A stretch of DNA of 64,000 bases from Streptomyces gardneri (GTDB lineage Bacteria; Actinomycetota; Actinomycetes; Streptomycetales; Streptomycetaceae). A program made the position numbers and the translations under genes. The stretch covers positions 186,001-250,000 of the forward strand of contig NZ_BJMN01000010.1 of NCBI RefSeq assembly GCF_006539185.1, in the 5' to 3' direction. The notes beneath the pieces were generated by a model, which was given only the letters and a program-made list of their open reading frames with translations, ran no database searches and was not told where the DNA came from. Below, one piece after another: positions 39,425 to 47,740 of this stretch (position 1 is the first letter of the stretch; each line of letters begins with the position of its first letter).

Positions 39425-40615
39425 ATGCTGTCCGAGCAGGCCGCCCCGGTCATCCGCGCCACTCTGCCCGCCGTCGGCGGCGCGCTCGACCAGATCACCG
39501 AGCGCTTCTACGCGCGGCTCTTCGCCGCCCACCCCGAGCTGCTCCGCGACCTGTTCAACCGGGGGAACCAGGTGAACGGCGAGCAGCGGAAGGCACTGGC
39601 CGGGTCCATAGCCGCCTTCGCGGTCGCGCTCCTCGACCACCCGGACAGCCGCCCGGACGTCATGCTCTCCCGCATCGCGCACAAGCACGCCTCGCTCGGC
39701 GTCACCGCCGAGCAGTACAAGACGGTGCACGAGCACCTGTTCGCCGCGATCGTCGAGGTCCTCGGCGACGCGGTCACCCCCGAGGTCGCCCAGGCCTGGG
39801 ACGAGGTGTACTGGCTGATGGCCAACGCGCTCATCGCCGTGGAGGCCCGGCTGTACCAGGAGGCCGGCGTCCCCGAGGGCGAGGTCTGGCGGACGATGGA
39901 GATCGCCGAGCGCCGCGAGGAGACGGCCGACACCGTGTCCTTCGTCCTGCGTCACACCGACGGGACCCCGACCTCCGTGTTCCGGCCGGGGCAGTACGTG
40001 AGCGTCCAGGTCGCCCTGCCCGACGGTGCCCGGCAGATCCGCCAGTACAGCCTCTCCGCCGCTCCCGGACACCCGCAGTGGCGGATCACGGTCAAGCGGG
40101 TCGACGGCGACCCGGCGGGCGAGGTCTCCTCCTGGCTGCACGGCAACGCCCGCGTGGGCGACACCGTGGAGGTGTCGGCCCCCTTCGGCGATCTGGTCCT
40201 GCCCGAGGGCGACGGCCCCCTGCTGCTCGCCTCCGCCGGCATCGGCAGCACCCCGATGCTGGCGATGCTCGACCACCTCGCGGCCAGCGGATCGACCCGC
40301 CCGGTCGTGGTCGCGCACGCGGACCGCTCCCCCTCGTCCCACGCGCACGCCGCCGAGCTGCACCGCCTCGTCGAGGCGCTGCCGGGCGCGGCCCTCCACG
40401 TCTGGTACGAGGAGCCGGGCGAGGACTCCGTGGCACTGCGCGGTCGAGCCGACGTCACCGCGCTCGACCTCCCCGAGGGCACGACGGCGTACCTCTGCGG
40501 ACCGCTGCCGTTCCTCCGCACCGTGCGCGGCGACCTCCTCACCCGCGGGACGGCCGCGGCCGACATCCACTACGAGGTCTTCGGCCCGGACCTGTGGCTC
40601 GGCGCCGAGAACTGA
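39425..40615 (+). CDS. hmp: Flavohaemoglobin / nitric oxide dioxygenase
   Basis: 396 residues. Globin domain 1-140 with proximal His in SRIAHKHASLGV and distal-pocket residues. FAD-binding domain: RPGQYVSVQV and RQYSLSAAP. NAD-binding domain: LLLASAGIGSTPMLAML and LCGPLPF, ending with IHYEVFGPDLW. Converts NO to nitrate using NADH and O2. ATG 39425 after GAGAG; TTG 39413 is possible but lies in the operator. Followed by a strong terminator. Confidence 0.95.
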   Translation: MLSEQAAPVIRATLPAVGGALDQITERFYARLFAAHPELLRDLFNRGNQVNGEQRKALAGSIAAFAVALLDHPDSRPDVMLSRIAHKHASLGVTAEQYKTVHEHLFAAIVEVLGDAVTPEVAQAWDEVYWLMANALIAVEARLYQEAGVPEGEVWRTMEIAERREETADTVSFVLRHTDGTPTSVFRPGQYVSVQVALPDGARQIRQYSLSAAPGHPQWRITVKRVDGDPAGEVSSWLHGNARVGDTVEVSAPFGDLVLPEGDGPLLLASAGIGSTPMLAMLDHLAASGSTRPVVVAHADRSPSSHAHAAELHRLVEALPGAALHVWYEEPGEDSVALRGRADVTALDLPEGTTAYLCGPLPFLRTVRGDLLTRGTAAADIHYEVFGPDLWLGAEN

Positions 40616-40625
40616 CACCCCCTCC

Positions 40626-40652
40626 TGAAGGCCTCCTCCCCGGAGGCCTTCA
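40626..40652 (+). terminator. Terminator of hmp
   Basis: 11-bp perfect stem TGAAGGCCTCC / GGAGGCCTTCA with a 5-nt loop, 10 bp after the stop codon. Confidence 0.8.
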
Positions 40653-40767
40653 TCGGCACCTCGGCCTTCGATAGCCAAGCGGCATGGCATTCACGCTGCG
40701 GATACTGCATAGTGAGGGCCCGTATCGGCCTCGCAATCAGCGGGTACGGAGCGAATGGACGGAAGCG

Positions 40768-41538
40768 ATGGGATCGTTCGGATCGGTCGGCGGCGGCCGG
40801 GGCACGGGGCGGCGCCCGGTGCGCGGGATCGCGCTCGACATCGGTAGCTCGCGGACCCGGGCATGGGCCCCGGGGGCGGGTGTCTTCGCGGACGTGCCGA
40901 GCGGTCCCGTACGGCGCGGCCGGGTGACCGACGCGGACTCCCAACTCCGACTGCTGCGGCGGCTGACGGCCGCCGCTCCCGGTGACGGCGGGCACGACAC
41001 GGTCGTGATGCTGACCCACCCGGTGCTCGCCGCCCCGGCCGAGCGCGAGGCCGCCCGCCGGGTGGTGGACGGGCTCGGCCCGGTGCGGGTCATCGCCGTG
41101 GACAGCGCCCGTGCCGCCGCGGCCTACGCCGCCCCGCCCGGCGGCGGGCCCCTGCTCGTGGTCGACCTCGGCGCCCAGCTGACCGAGGTGACGCTCGTCG
41201 TCGACGGCCTGGTCGAGGACGCCCGGCTCGCCGAGGTGGGCGTCGACGACGTGCAGGAGTCGGGACGGATGCCCGACACGATCGCCGGGACTGCCGCCGA
41301 TCTGGTCAGTGACCTGTGGCGGCACGACAGCACGGGCGCCGTCCGCGGCGCGCTGCGCCGCGGAGTCCTCGTGACCGGCGGAGGTGCGCTCCGCATGGAC
41401 GTGACGGGACGCCTGGCGCACCTCCTCCGGGCCCGCCTGCGGCTGGCGAGCGACCCGTCGACGAGCGTCGTCCGCGGCGCGGGACTGATGCTGACCTCCG
41501 CCCTTCGCCACCCGGGCGGCCGCCTAGGGTCTGTCTGA
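40768..41538 (+). CDS. Short MreB-like actin-fold protein
   Basis: 256 residues with the actin/HSP70 nucleotide-binding motifs in order: phosphate-1 GIALDIGSSRTRAWAP, phosphate-2 LLVVDLGAQLTEVTLVV and adenosine motif GVLVTGGGALRMDVTGRL. Annotated homologues are usually called rod shape-determining protein. It is ~90 residues shorter than MreB and lacks most of subdomain IIB, so classical filament formation is doubtful. ATG 40768 after GGACGGAA. Stands alone after hmp, convergent with the I36 gene. Confidence 0.75.
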   Translation: MGSFGSVGGGRGTGRRPVRGIALDIGSSRTRAWAPGAGVFADVPSGPVRRGRVTDADSQLRLLRRLTAAAPGDGGHDTVVMLTHPVLAAPAEREAARRVVDGLGPVRVIAVDSARAAAAYAAPPGGGPLLVVDLGAQLTEVTLVVDGLVEDARLAEVGVDDVQESGRMPDTIAGTAADLVSDLWRHDSTGAVRGALRRGVLVTGGGALRMDVTGRLAHLLRARLRLASDPSTSVVRGAGLMLTSALRHPGGRLGSV

Positions 41539-41561
41539 GCCGCGATCGACCCTGCCGAAGG

Positions 41562-41933
41562 TCAACAGCCGGTCGACCAGATGTGGGAGTCGCCACGGTC
41601 GTTCGCGGCGCCGTTGTAGCCGACCTCCTGACCTGGGGCGAGACAGATGGTCATGTCGCCTCCCTGCCAGGCGCTCTCGTAGACCTTGACGTGGTCCTTG
41701 ATGCCGGGGCCCGAGATGCCGTGGTTGGCCCAGGAGGAGTCGGTGTCGGAGATCCAGCTCTCCCACCAGCCGTCGTCTCCGCTCCAGTTGGCGCGCTGAC
41801 CGCCGAAGTTCGAGTCCTGCCAGACGCAGAACTCCCCGCTGGGACATTCGGCGGCGCCGGCGGAGGTGGAGAGGGCGAGGCCTGCGGTGACGGCGAACAG
41901 GGCCGCTGCGGAGAGGGCGAGGATGCGCTTCAC
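41562..41933 (-). CDS. Secreted peptidase-inhibitor family I36-like protein
   Basis: 123 residues. Signal peptide KRILALSAAALFAVTAGLALSTSAGA, then a ~95-residue domain with CPSGEFCVWQDSNFGG, a typical beta-gamma-crystallin/SMPI fold opening, and conserved cysteines (CPSGEFC, ICLAPG, WSTGC). Such proteins inhibit metalloproteases in the prototype SMPI; most homologues are untested. GTG start overlaps the lipoprotein stop (GTGA), so the two are coupled. Confidence 0.82.
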   Translation of the reverse strand: MKRILALSAAALFAVTAGLALSTSAGAAECPSGEFCVWQDSNFGGQRANWSGDDGWWESWISDTDSSWANHGISGPGIKDHVKVYESAWQGGDMTICLAPGQEVGYNGAANDRGDSHIWSTGC

Positions 41934-42643
41934 GAGGGGTCGTGGCCTTTCTGCGGTGGGGTGGGCGCGGGCAGTTCGGCTGCCCGCAGCAGTGCGCGGT
42001 CGCGCAGCTGCCGGTATGCGGTGAGCTGGTCCCGGTGCAGGGTCCGCACCACGAGCAGCTCGACGGCCTCCAGCCGGGCGCGGACGTCGTCGAGTCCGCT
42101 CTCCTGGGCACAGCGGGCGGCGACGGTGGGGTCGGGACCGGCGGGTCGGGGGCGATCGGTCGGGGTCGCGCACCGGGTCCAGCGGGCGAGCGCCTCCTGA
42201 TGGGCTGGGTCGTCGCGCATGCGGGCCTGGGCCTCGGCGCGCAGGTTGCCGACGGTCACCTGGGCCCGGAACCAGCGGCGGGCGTCGCCGTAGAGCCGGG
42301 CTCGCGCGGCGGCGAGGCAGCCGTCCTCGTGGGCGGTGACGGTGGCGCCGGTGGCGAGCGTGACGGAGAGTTCGCGGGGCCCCGCTCCGAAGAGCGCCGC
42401 CTGGAGGGTCCGGTCCTCGTCCGGGGCGCGGGCCCGCGCCGTGAGGGTGAGGCCCTGGTCCGCCAGGCAGTCGACGACGAGCCGGTGCTCGGCCGCCTTC
42501 AGGAGCCTGTCCTGGGCCGCCCGATCGGCCGGAACGCCCGGCTGACCTGCCCCGTCCGGGCCGACGACGGTACAGCCGGAGATGAGCAGGGAGGCGGCCG
42601 CGGTGACGAGGGCGCGGCGGGCGCGAGGTGTGCTGCGGAGCAT
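41930..42643 (-). CDS. Lipoprotein of unknown function
   Basis: 237 residues. A lipobox LISGC at residues ~20-24 follows a hydrophobic N-terminus, so it is a membrane-anchored surface protein. The rest is helical, Arg/Ala-rich, with paired Cys (VVDCLADQG, EDGCLAAA, RCATP, RCAQES). No family recognised. Co-translated with the I36-like secreted protein, suggesting a shared extracellular role. ATG 42643 is preceded by GACCCC-poor context with GGGGACC; start is moderately sure. Confidence 0.7.
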   Translation of the reverse strand: MLRSTPRARRALVTAAASLLISGCTVVGPDGAGQPGVPADRAAQDRLLKAAEHRLVVDCLADQGLTLTARARAPDEDRTLQAALFGAGPRELSVTLATGATVTAHEDGCLAAARARLYGDARRWFRAQVTVGNLRAEAQARMRDDPAHQEALARWTRCATPTDRPRPAGPDPTVAARCAQESGLDDVRARLEAVELLVVRTLHRDQLTAYRQLRDRALLRAAELPAPTPPQKGHDPS

Positions 42644-42834
42644 GGGTCCCCTTCGGACGTCCCGGTTCGGCGGGGTCCGGGTGATCGTCCGGAGGGCCCG
42701 GGAAGATCACTGCCCGTAGTCGCGCCGGCCATGCCGAGGCTCACTCGAACGGGTCGAACGCGCCGGGTCGCGCGCCCTTCGGGCGCCGTCGCGCGGGGAC
42801 TGACCAGGGAACGCCGGGGAGCTCCGGGGAACGA

Positions 42835-42945
42835 CAAAGCCCCGGTTGGACGGGGGGTTCCAACCGGGGCCTGTAGCCGTGACGGCGAAGAGCGGTCACC
42901 TCTAGGGGGGGACCATGGGGACCGGACCCCTTCGCAGTCACATAC
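42835..42945 (-). ncRNA. 6C small RNA
   Basis: On the minus strand two stem-loops each present a run of at least six C. Hairpin 1: GTGACTGCGAAG (from 42941 down to 42930) pairs with CTTCGCCGTCAC (42890-42879), with a C7 run in the loop. Hairpin 2: a perfect 12-bp stem (42870-42859 with 42850-42839) whose loop contains C6, followed by TTTG, acting as terminator. This matches the actinobacterial 6C family, whose C-rich loops pair with target mRNAs. Ends are approximate. The rest of 42644-43030 shows no gene. Confidence 0.82.
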
Positions 42946-43030
42946 GTATGAACGGTAAACCTTGCCCGAATGTTCCGTGTACTCACATGTGGGCGATGTG
43001 AGTCAGATCACCCGGTTTCCGCAGGTCTCG

Positions 43031-43822
43031 TCACTCCGCCTGGGGAGCGTAGACAGCCCCGGGCTCGGCCTTTCCGGGGGCGAGGAGTTCGGGCACCGTC
43101 ACGAAGGTGAAGCCCCGGTTCTTCAGCTCGTCGATGATCGAGGGGACGGCAGGCACCGTGCCGTCGTATATGTCGTGGAGCAGGATGATGCCGTCGCGCC
43201 CCGCCTGGTCGAGCACGCGCTGGCGTATCAGCGCGGAGTCGTTGGTGGAGTAGTCCTTGGCCGTGACGCTCCACAGGATCTGAGCGAGGCCGAGTTCCTT
43301 GCTGACCTCGGAGACGGTGCCGTCGGTACGGCCCTGCGGCGGGCGCATCAGCGTGGGCTTGGTGCCGGTTATCTTCTCGACGGCGGTCTGGGTGAGGGCC
43401 AGCTCCTCGCGCACCTCGGCCTTGTCGAGGCCGGTGAGGATCCGGTGGCTCCAGGTGTGGTTGGCGACCTCGTGCCCCTCGTCGGCGATGCGCTTGACCA
43501 CCTGGGGGTAACGGTCGACGTGCTTCTTGCCGAGCAGGAAGAAGGTGGCGGGGACCTGCTTCTCCTTGAGGATGTCGAGGAGCCGGGGCGTGTCCTTGGC
43601 CGGCCCGGCGTCGAAGGTCAGCGCTATGCACTTCACCTCGGCGCAGTCGACGCGGCGGGCACTCCCGCCCGCACCCGCCTTGTCGTCCGTCCCGGCCTCG
43701 TCCCGGGCGTCCTGCGGAGTGATCCGGTCGACCCCGCACCCACCGAGCGTCAGCATCAGCGACGCGGCGGCGAGTACGACGGCCGCCGTCCCCCTGCGGC
43801 GGCCCAGCCTGGATCGGAACAT
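43031..43822 (-). CDS. Polysaccharide deacetylase lipoprotein (NodB domain)
   Basis: 263 residues. A basic start and hydrophobic segment end in lipobox LGGC (about residues 26-29). NodB motifs: ALTFDAGPAKDT (motif 1, catalytic Asp), HEVANHTWSHRIL (motif 2, HxxxH metal ligands), MRPPQGRTD (motif 3, normally RxPY/G) and LLHDIYDGT (motif 5). A surface carbohydrate esterase, probably on peptidoglycan or similar N-acetyl sugars. Upstream 209 bp contain TATACA-like elements (43915-43920) but no clear operator. Confidence 0.92.
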   Translation of the reverse strand: MFRSRLGRRRGTAAVVLAAASLMLTLGGCGVDRITPQDARDEAGTDDKAGAGGSARRVDCAEVKCIALTFDAGPAKDTPRLLDILKEKQVPATFFLLGKKHVDRYPQVVKRIADEGHEVANHTWSHRILTGLDKAEVREELALTQTAVEKITGTKPTLMRPPQGRTDGTVSEVSKELGLAQILWSVTAKDYSTNDSALIRQRVLDQAGRDGIILLHDIYDGTVPAVPSIIDELKNRGFTFVTVPELLAPGKAEPGAVYAPQAE

Positions 43823-44031
43823 GGTGGAACCCGCTTTCCCCTGTGAAGTCTTCGATGGGTCGCCACCGCTTGGTCAGGGCGGATCATGCGACGTCGGAGG
43901 ACTCTACACACGGTGTATACCGGTGCTCACAGGGGGGGTGCTGCTAGGGGTTCCACTACGGCGTGCGGGCATACGTAAGCCCCGGACGGCGCCCGTCCGC
44001 TCCGCCCGGGGGGGGTTCGTCGCCTTGTCGC

Positions 44032-44409
44032 TCAGCGGGAGGCGAGCAGCAGGCGGGCCTCGGTCTCCTGGTCACCCGAGACCGACTGCAGGGACCGGAC
44101 GTCGAAGCCGGTGGCGAGCACGCGCTCGACCTCGTCGACGGCGTGGTAACCGCCGGTGAGCGTGGCGCCGACCAACGCGGTCAGATGCGTGGGGCCCACG
44201 TCCTCGCGGCGTCCGCCGGCCGTGTCGAACGTGGCGACCCAGACGGTCGTGGCCGGGCCCTCCGCGGTCCGCGGGCCCGGGGTCTCCATGTCCTCCAGCT
44301 GGTAGACACGGTCGAGGACGTCGAACACGGCCTGGGCGTCCTCCCGGCAGCAGTCGCTCAGCTGCACGGTGACGTCGGTGTCGATGTGCAAGTCGTACAC
44401 GGCGCTCAT
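44032..44409 (-). CDS. Conserved hypothetical protein, ~125 residues
   Basis: Soluble protein beginning AVYDLHIDTDVTVQLSDCCREDAQAVFDVLDRVY, with an LxCCRED motif and a C-terminal EVERVLATGFDVRSLQSVSGDQETEARLLLA. Not assigned to a known family. ATG 44409 directly abuts GAGGAG, leaving no spacing; GTG 44400 (MYDLHID...) gives a 9-nt spacing and may be the true start. Convergent neighbours absent. Upstream lies a 10-bp tandem repeat. Confidence 0.6.
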   Translation of the reverse strand: MSAVYDLHIDTDVTVQLSDCCREDAQAVFDVLDRVYQLEDMETPGPRTAEGPATTVWVATFDTAGGRREDVGPTHLTALVGATLTGGYHAVDEVERVLATGFDVRSLQSVSGDQETEARLLLASR

Positions 44410-44460
44410 CTCCTCGCGGCTCCTCGTGCCACGTCTCCAGCATCCCTCGCGGAGAGGACT

Positions 44461-44550
44461 CCCGCGAGGTCCCGCCAGGTCCCGCGAGCTTCTGCGAGGT
44501 TCTGCGAGGTTCTGCGAGGTTCTGCGAGGTCCCGCTGGGTCCCGCGGGTG
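44461..44550. repeat. 10-bp tandem repeat, nine copies
   Basis: Nine contiguous 10-bp units of TCTGCGAGGT (four exact copies 44491-44530) and CCCGCGAGGT-like variants, in the 146-bp gap between the ligase and the 125-residue gene. The period is not a multiple of three. Confidence 0.9.
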
Positions 44551-44555
44551 CGCGT

Positions 44556-46103
44556 TCAGCGCTGTCCGGTGATCGCCCCGACGGTGTCGGCCTCCGAGGC
44601 GGGTTTGTCGGGGCGGTGGCGCAGGACGCGGGCGAAGCGGAGGGTGATGCCGGCCGGATAGCGGGTCGAGGCCTGGAGCCCGTCGTAGGCGATCTCGACG
44701 ACGAGCTCCGGTCGCACCCGCACGGTGAACCCGTCGTCCGCCACGGCGAGTTCCCCGAGGCGCTCGGTCTGCCAGCGGAGCATCTCGTCGGTGAGCCCTT
44801 TGAAGGTCTTTCCCAGCATGACGAAGCCGCCGTCCTCCGTACGCGCCCCGAGGTGAAGGTTGGACAGCAGTCCGGTCCTGCGCCCGTGGCCCCGCTCGAC
44901 GGCGAGGACGACGAGGTCGACGGTGTGGACGGGCTTCACCTTCAGCCAGGTGCGGCCCCGGCGGCCGGCCACGTAAGGCGCGTCCAAGGCCTTGACGAGC
45001 ACTCCCTCGTGGCCGCGCTCCAGCGTCTCGGTGAAGAAGCGCTCGGCCTCCTCGACCCGTGCGGGATCGGCCGGGTCCGTGACGACGAGGCGGCGCACCC
45101 GGTGGGGTTCGGGGAGCAGCCGGGCGAGCACGGCGTGCCGGTCCCGGCCCGGCCGGTCGATCAGGCTCTCGGCGTCGGCGGCGAGGACGTCGAAGAAGAC
45201 GGGTGTCAGGGGCAGCGCGGCCCGTGCCCCGGCCACGTCGGTGCGGGAGCCCACCCGGGCCGCGATGGACTGGAAGGACACGGGGCGCCCGGTGCCGGGG
45301 TCGAGCGCGATGACCTCCCCGTCGAGGATGAACGCGTCCGAGGGCACGGCGCGGGCGGTGGCGACGACCTCGGGGAGCCGGTCGGTGATGTCGTCGAGGG
45401 AGCGGGTGTGGACACGCACGTCGTCGCCGATGCGGTGCACCTGGACGCGGATGCCGTCGAGCTTCTCCTCCACGGCGCAGGCTCCCAGGGCGGCGATCGC
45501 CTCGGTGACGGAGGCGGCGGTGTGCGCGAGCATGGGCTGCACCGGGCTCCCGACCCGCAGCGTGAACCGGTCGAGGGCGGTGGCCCCTTCGGCCAGCACG
45601 GCCTGGGCGACCGGCGGCAGGGAGCCTTCGAGCATGACGGCGCGGCGCAGCTCGGCGGCGGGCACGGTGGCGGCCTTGGCGACGCCTTCCAGGGCGATGG
45701 CGTCGAGCGCCCCCTGCCGTACGTCCCCGGAGAGGAGCCGGAGCAGAAGCTCCTGTTCGTCTTGGGTGGCGGCGGTGAACAGCGAGCGGACGAGCCGGTC
45801 CCGCTCCGCCCGGGCACCCGCCCCCGAGACCGCGGCGAGCTCCGCGAGCGCGGTGTCGACGCGCGCGAGCGTGAGGCCTGGCGCCTCGGCGGGTGGGACG
45901 GCGGGCGGAACGACGTTCTTGAGGACGCTCCACCCCACGCCGATCCGCCCCTGCGGGAGTCGGCCCGCGAGGTAGGCGATGACGAGCGGGCTCTCCTCGG
46001 GCACGGCCTCCGCGAAGAGCTCGGCCAGCAGGCCGATCTTGCGCGAGCGCGCGGAGGTGGCGGCGACCTCCCGGGACACCTCCGCGACACGGGCGAGAAG
46101 CAT
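44556..46103 (-). CDS. ATP-dependent DNA ligase
   Basis: 515 residues. N-terminal helical DNA-binding domain (1-200), then nucleotidyltransferase motif I EEKLDGIRVQ with the adenylated Lys, motif III DAFILDGEVIA, motif IV HEGVLVKALDA and motif V WLKVKPVHT. The C-terminal OB fold follows. Class similar to actinobacterial LigB, an accessory ligase additional to the NAD+-dependent LigA. ATG 46103 has GGGGAGGATGGGCCC before it. Role in repair or recombination expected. Confidence 0.93.
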   Translation of the reverse strand: MLLARVAEVSREVAATSARSRKIGLLAELFAEAVPEESPLVIAYLAGRLPQGRIGVGWSVLKNVVPPAVPPAEAPGLTLARVDTALAELAAVSGAGARAERDRLVRSLFTAATQDEQELLLRLLSGDVRQGALDAIALEGVAKAATVPAAELRRAVMLEGSLPPVAQAVLAEGATALDRFTLRVGSPVQPMLAHTAASVTEAIAALGACAVEEKLDGIRVQVHRIGDDVRVHTRSLDDITDRLPEVVATARAVPSDAFILDGEVIALDPGTGRPVSFQSIAARVGSRTDVAGARAALPLTPVFFDVLAADAESLIDRPGRDRHAVLARLLPEPHRVRRLVVTDPADPARVEEAERFFTETLERGHEGVLVKALDAPYVAGRRGRTWLKVKPVHTVDLVVLAVERGHGRRTGLLSNLHLGARTEDGGFVMLGKTFKGLTDEMLRWQTERLGELAVADDGFTVRVRPELVVEIAYDGLQASTRYPAGITLRFARVLRHRPDKPASEADTVGAITGQR

Positions 46104-46161
46104 GGGCCCATCCTCCCCACACCGCGTGCCCACCGCACGCCGGCACCGGTCCGCTTCCGCG

Positions 46162-47214
46162 TCAGGGCCAGCCCACCGACCGCTTCCTTCTCCGGCCGCG
46201 CGCGGCATGCGCGGCCGTCCTCCGAAGGAGCCGGTCGAGCAGTCGGGGGCGTGGGGAGCCGGTCCGCGACGGCGGGTCCGGGTCCGCCCCCGGTGGGAGC
46301 GGGGGAAGCCGCCCGACGGTCGGCGCTTCCGCGCCCCGCGCAGTCGGCAGCGGATCGGAAGCGGGCAGCGACGCCCTGGGCGGTGGTGGCTCCAAGGGCG
46401 GGGGTGGCAGCGACCGCTGCCGCGCCACGTGGGCCTGCTCCTGAGCCTCGCCCGGGTGCGGGGCGGGGCGGTCCGCGCGCGCTTCTTCCAGGGCCAGGGT
46501 CAGACTCATCCGATGCCAGAGGACCTCGTCCGGCTCGTCGGCCAGCGCGAGCCGCTCGGCGACCTCGCGGGCCGCCGACGACACGGGGTGGCCGGGCTGC
46601 GGTGGCGGGCGCAACCGGTCGAGGTGGGCGCGCTCGTACGGATCGCCGACGACCTCGGCCAGATGGACGGGAGGCAGCACGGAGGCGATGGCCGCCGCGC
46701 GAGCCCAAGGGTCGTCCGTGGCCCGGAGCAGCAGGGTGAGCCGGCGCGCCCGCCAGTTCCTCGGCCTGGAGTCCTCGTGCCCGTCGAGACGCTCGCGCAC
46801 GTCCTGGGGCAGCCGCCCGCTGAGGAGAGCCGGGTGCGAGAGGGCGAACTCGGCCACCTCCGCCGCGAGGTACATCCACACCACCGCCCGGTAGCGGTTC
46901 AGATAGAACCGCACCGGGCTCAGATGCCCTGTCCTGGCCAGCCGGGTGAACCGGTCCTGGGGCACGGACAGCAGCGCCGCCGCCTCCCGGGTGCCCACCG
47001 CCCGCACTCGTTCACGCAGGCCCTCGGGGAAGTCCGGCGCGGCCCTGAGCCGGTCGATCTCCGCCCGCTCGACCCGCCGCCGCTCCCTTTCACCCACGGG
47101 CACGGTCCTCACCAGCCCCAGCTGCGTCGCGAGCCGGAACTCGCCGCGCCTCAGCTCCAGTTCCTCCGCCGCCTGCCCCGGTGTCAGCGTGCGCGTGCCT
47201 TCGTCCACCGTCAT
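46162..47214 (-). CDS. DUF6397-family protein
   Basis: 350 residues. LTPGQAAEELELRRGEFRLATQLGLVRTV is a helix-turn-helix-like opening and RRVERAEIDRLRAAPDFPEGLRERVRAVGTREAAALLSVPQDRF a second possible winged helix, consistent with the Streptomyces DUF6397 family. The last ~110 residues are Pro/Arg-rich and of low complexity. Function unknown; DNA binding is plausible but unproven. ATG 47214 has GGGAGGG 8 nt upstream. Two DnaA boxes lie 85 bp upstream. Confidence 0.78.
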   Translation of the reverse strand: MTVDEGTRTLTPGQAAEELELRRGEFRLATQLGLVRTVPVGERERRRVERAEIDRLRAAPDFPEGLRERVRAVGTREAAALLSVPQDRFTRLARTGHLSPVRFYLNRYRAVVWMYLAAEVAEFALSHPALLSGRLPQDVRERLDGHEDSRPRNWRARRLTLLLRATDDPWARAAAIASVLPPVHLAEVVGDPYERAHLDRLRPPPQPGHPVSSAAREVAERLALADEPDEVLWHRMSLTLALEEARADRPAPHPGEAQEQAHVARQRSLPPPPLEPPPPRASLPASDPLPTARGAEAPTVGRLPPLPPGADPDPPSRTGSPRPRLLDRLLRRTAAHAARGRRRKRSVGWP

Positions 47215-47298
47215 CGCGTGGCCCTCCCCCGTACGTTCATGCCTCTCGTACTCCGACAAGAGAGAACGTAACGCAGAGTGACGACACGCGTGTGGCCT

Positions 47299-47321
47299 GT
47301 GGAAAACCTGCTGTGGACAAC
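47299..47321 (-). promoter_or_regulatory. Pair of DnaA boxes
   Basis: On the minus strand TTGTCCACA (47321-47313) is a perfect Streptomyces DnaA box, and TTTTCCACA (47307-47299) differs by one base. They are in the same orientation, 14 bp apart, between DUF6397 and the roadblock gene. Confidence 0.6.
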
Positions 47322-47326
47322 CCGCG

Positions 47327-47740
47327 TCAGTACGCGGTGTCACCCGGGCGGCCCGGCTGGCGTGCCGCCACGCCGAGGTGCTCGCCGACCCGGTTGACCA
47401 GCAGCGTCATCTCGTAGGCCACCTGGCCGACGTCGGCCTCGGCCGCGCTGAGGACGCACAGGCAGCTGCCCTCGCCCGCCGCCGTCACGAAGAGCAGCGC
47501 CTCGTCGAACTCCACCATCGTCTGCCGGGCCCGGCCGGCCCGGAAGTGCCGTCCCGAGCCCCGGGCCAGGCTGTGCAGGCCCGAGGAGACGGCGGCCAGG
47601 TGCTCGGCGTCCTCCCGCGCGAGACCACTGCTCGCGCCCGTGACCAGACCGTCGTTCGACAGCACCAGCGCGTGCCGTATGAACCCGACCCGTTGGGTCA
47701 GATCGTCGAGAAGCCAGTCCAGTCCCTTGTCCAGCGCCAT
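47327..47740 (-). CDS. Roadblock/LC7-domain protein (extra copy)
   Basis: 137 residues, single roadblock domain: LDWLLDDLTQRVGFIRHALVLSNDGLVTGASSGLAREDAEHLAAVSSGLHSLARGSGRHF. ~60% like the cvnB product encoded 1.3 kb upstream by eye, so a probable duplication. Roadblock proteins partner small GTPases such as CvnD. The 241-bp gap above it suggests its own promoter rather than readthrough from the conservon. GGGGGAG ribosome site. Confidence 0.88.
   Translation of the reverse strand: MALDKGLDWLLDDLTQRVGFIRHALVLSNDGLVTGASSGLAREDAEHLAAVSSGLHSLARGSGRHFRAGRARQTMVEFDEALLFVTAAGEGSCLCVLSAAEADVGQVAYEMTLLVNRVGEHLGVAARQPGRPGDTAY

Noticed and set aside
47299..47321. Possible chromosomal or plasmid origin from DnaA boxes
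   Set aside because: Only two boxes, no AT-rich unwinding element and no dnaA, dnaN or rep gene nearby. Reported instead as a regulatory pair.
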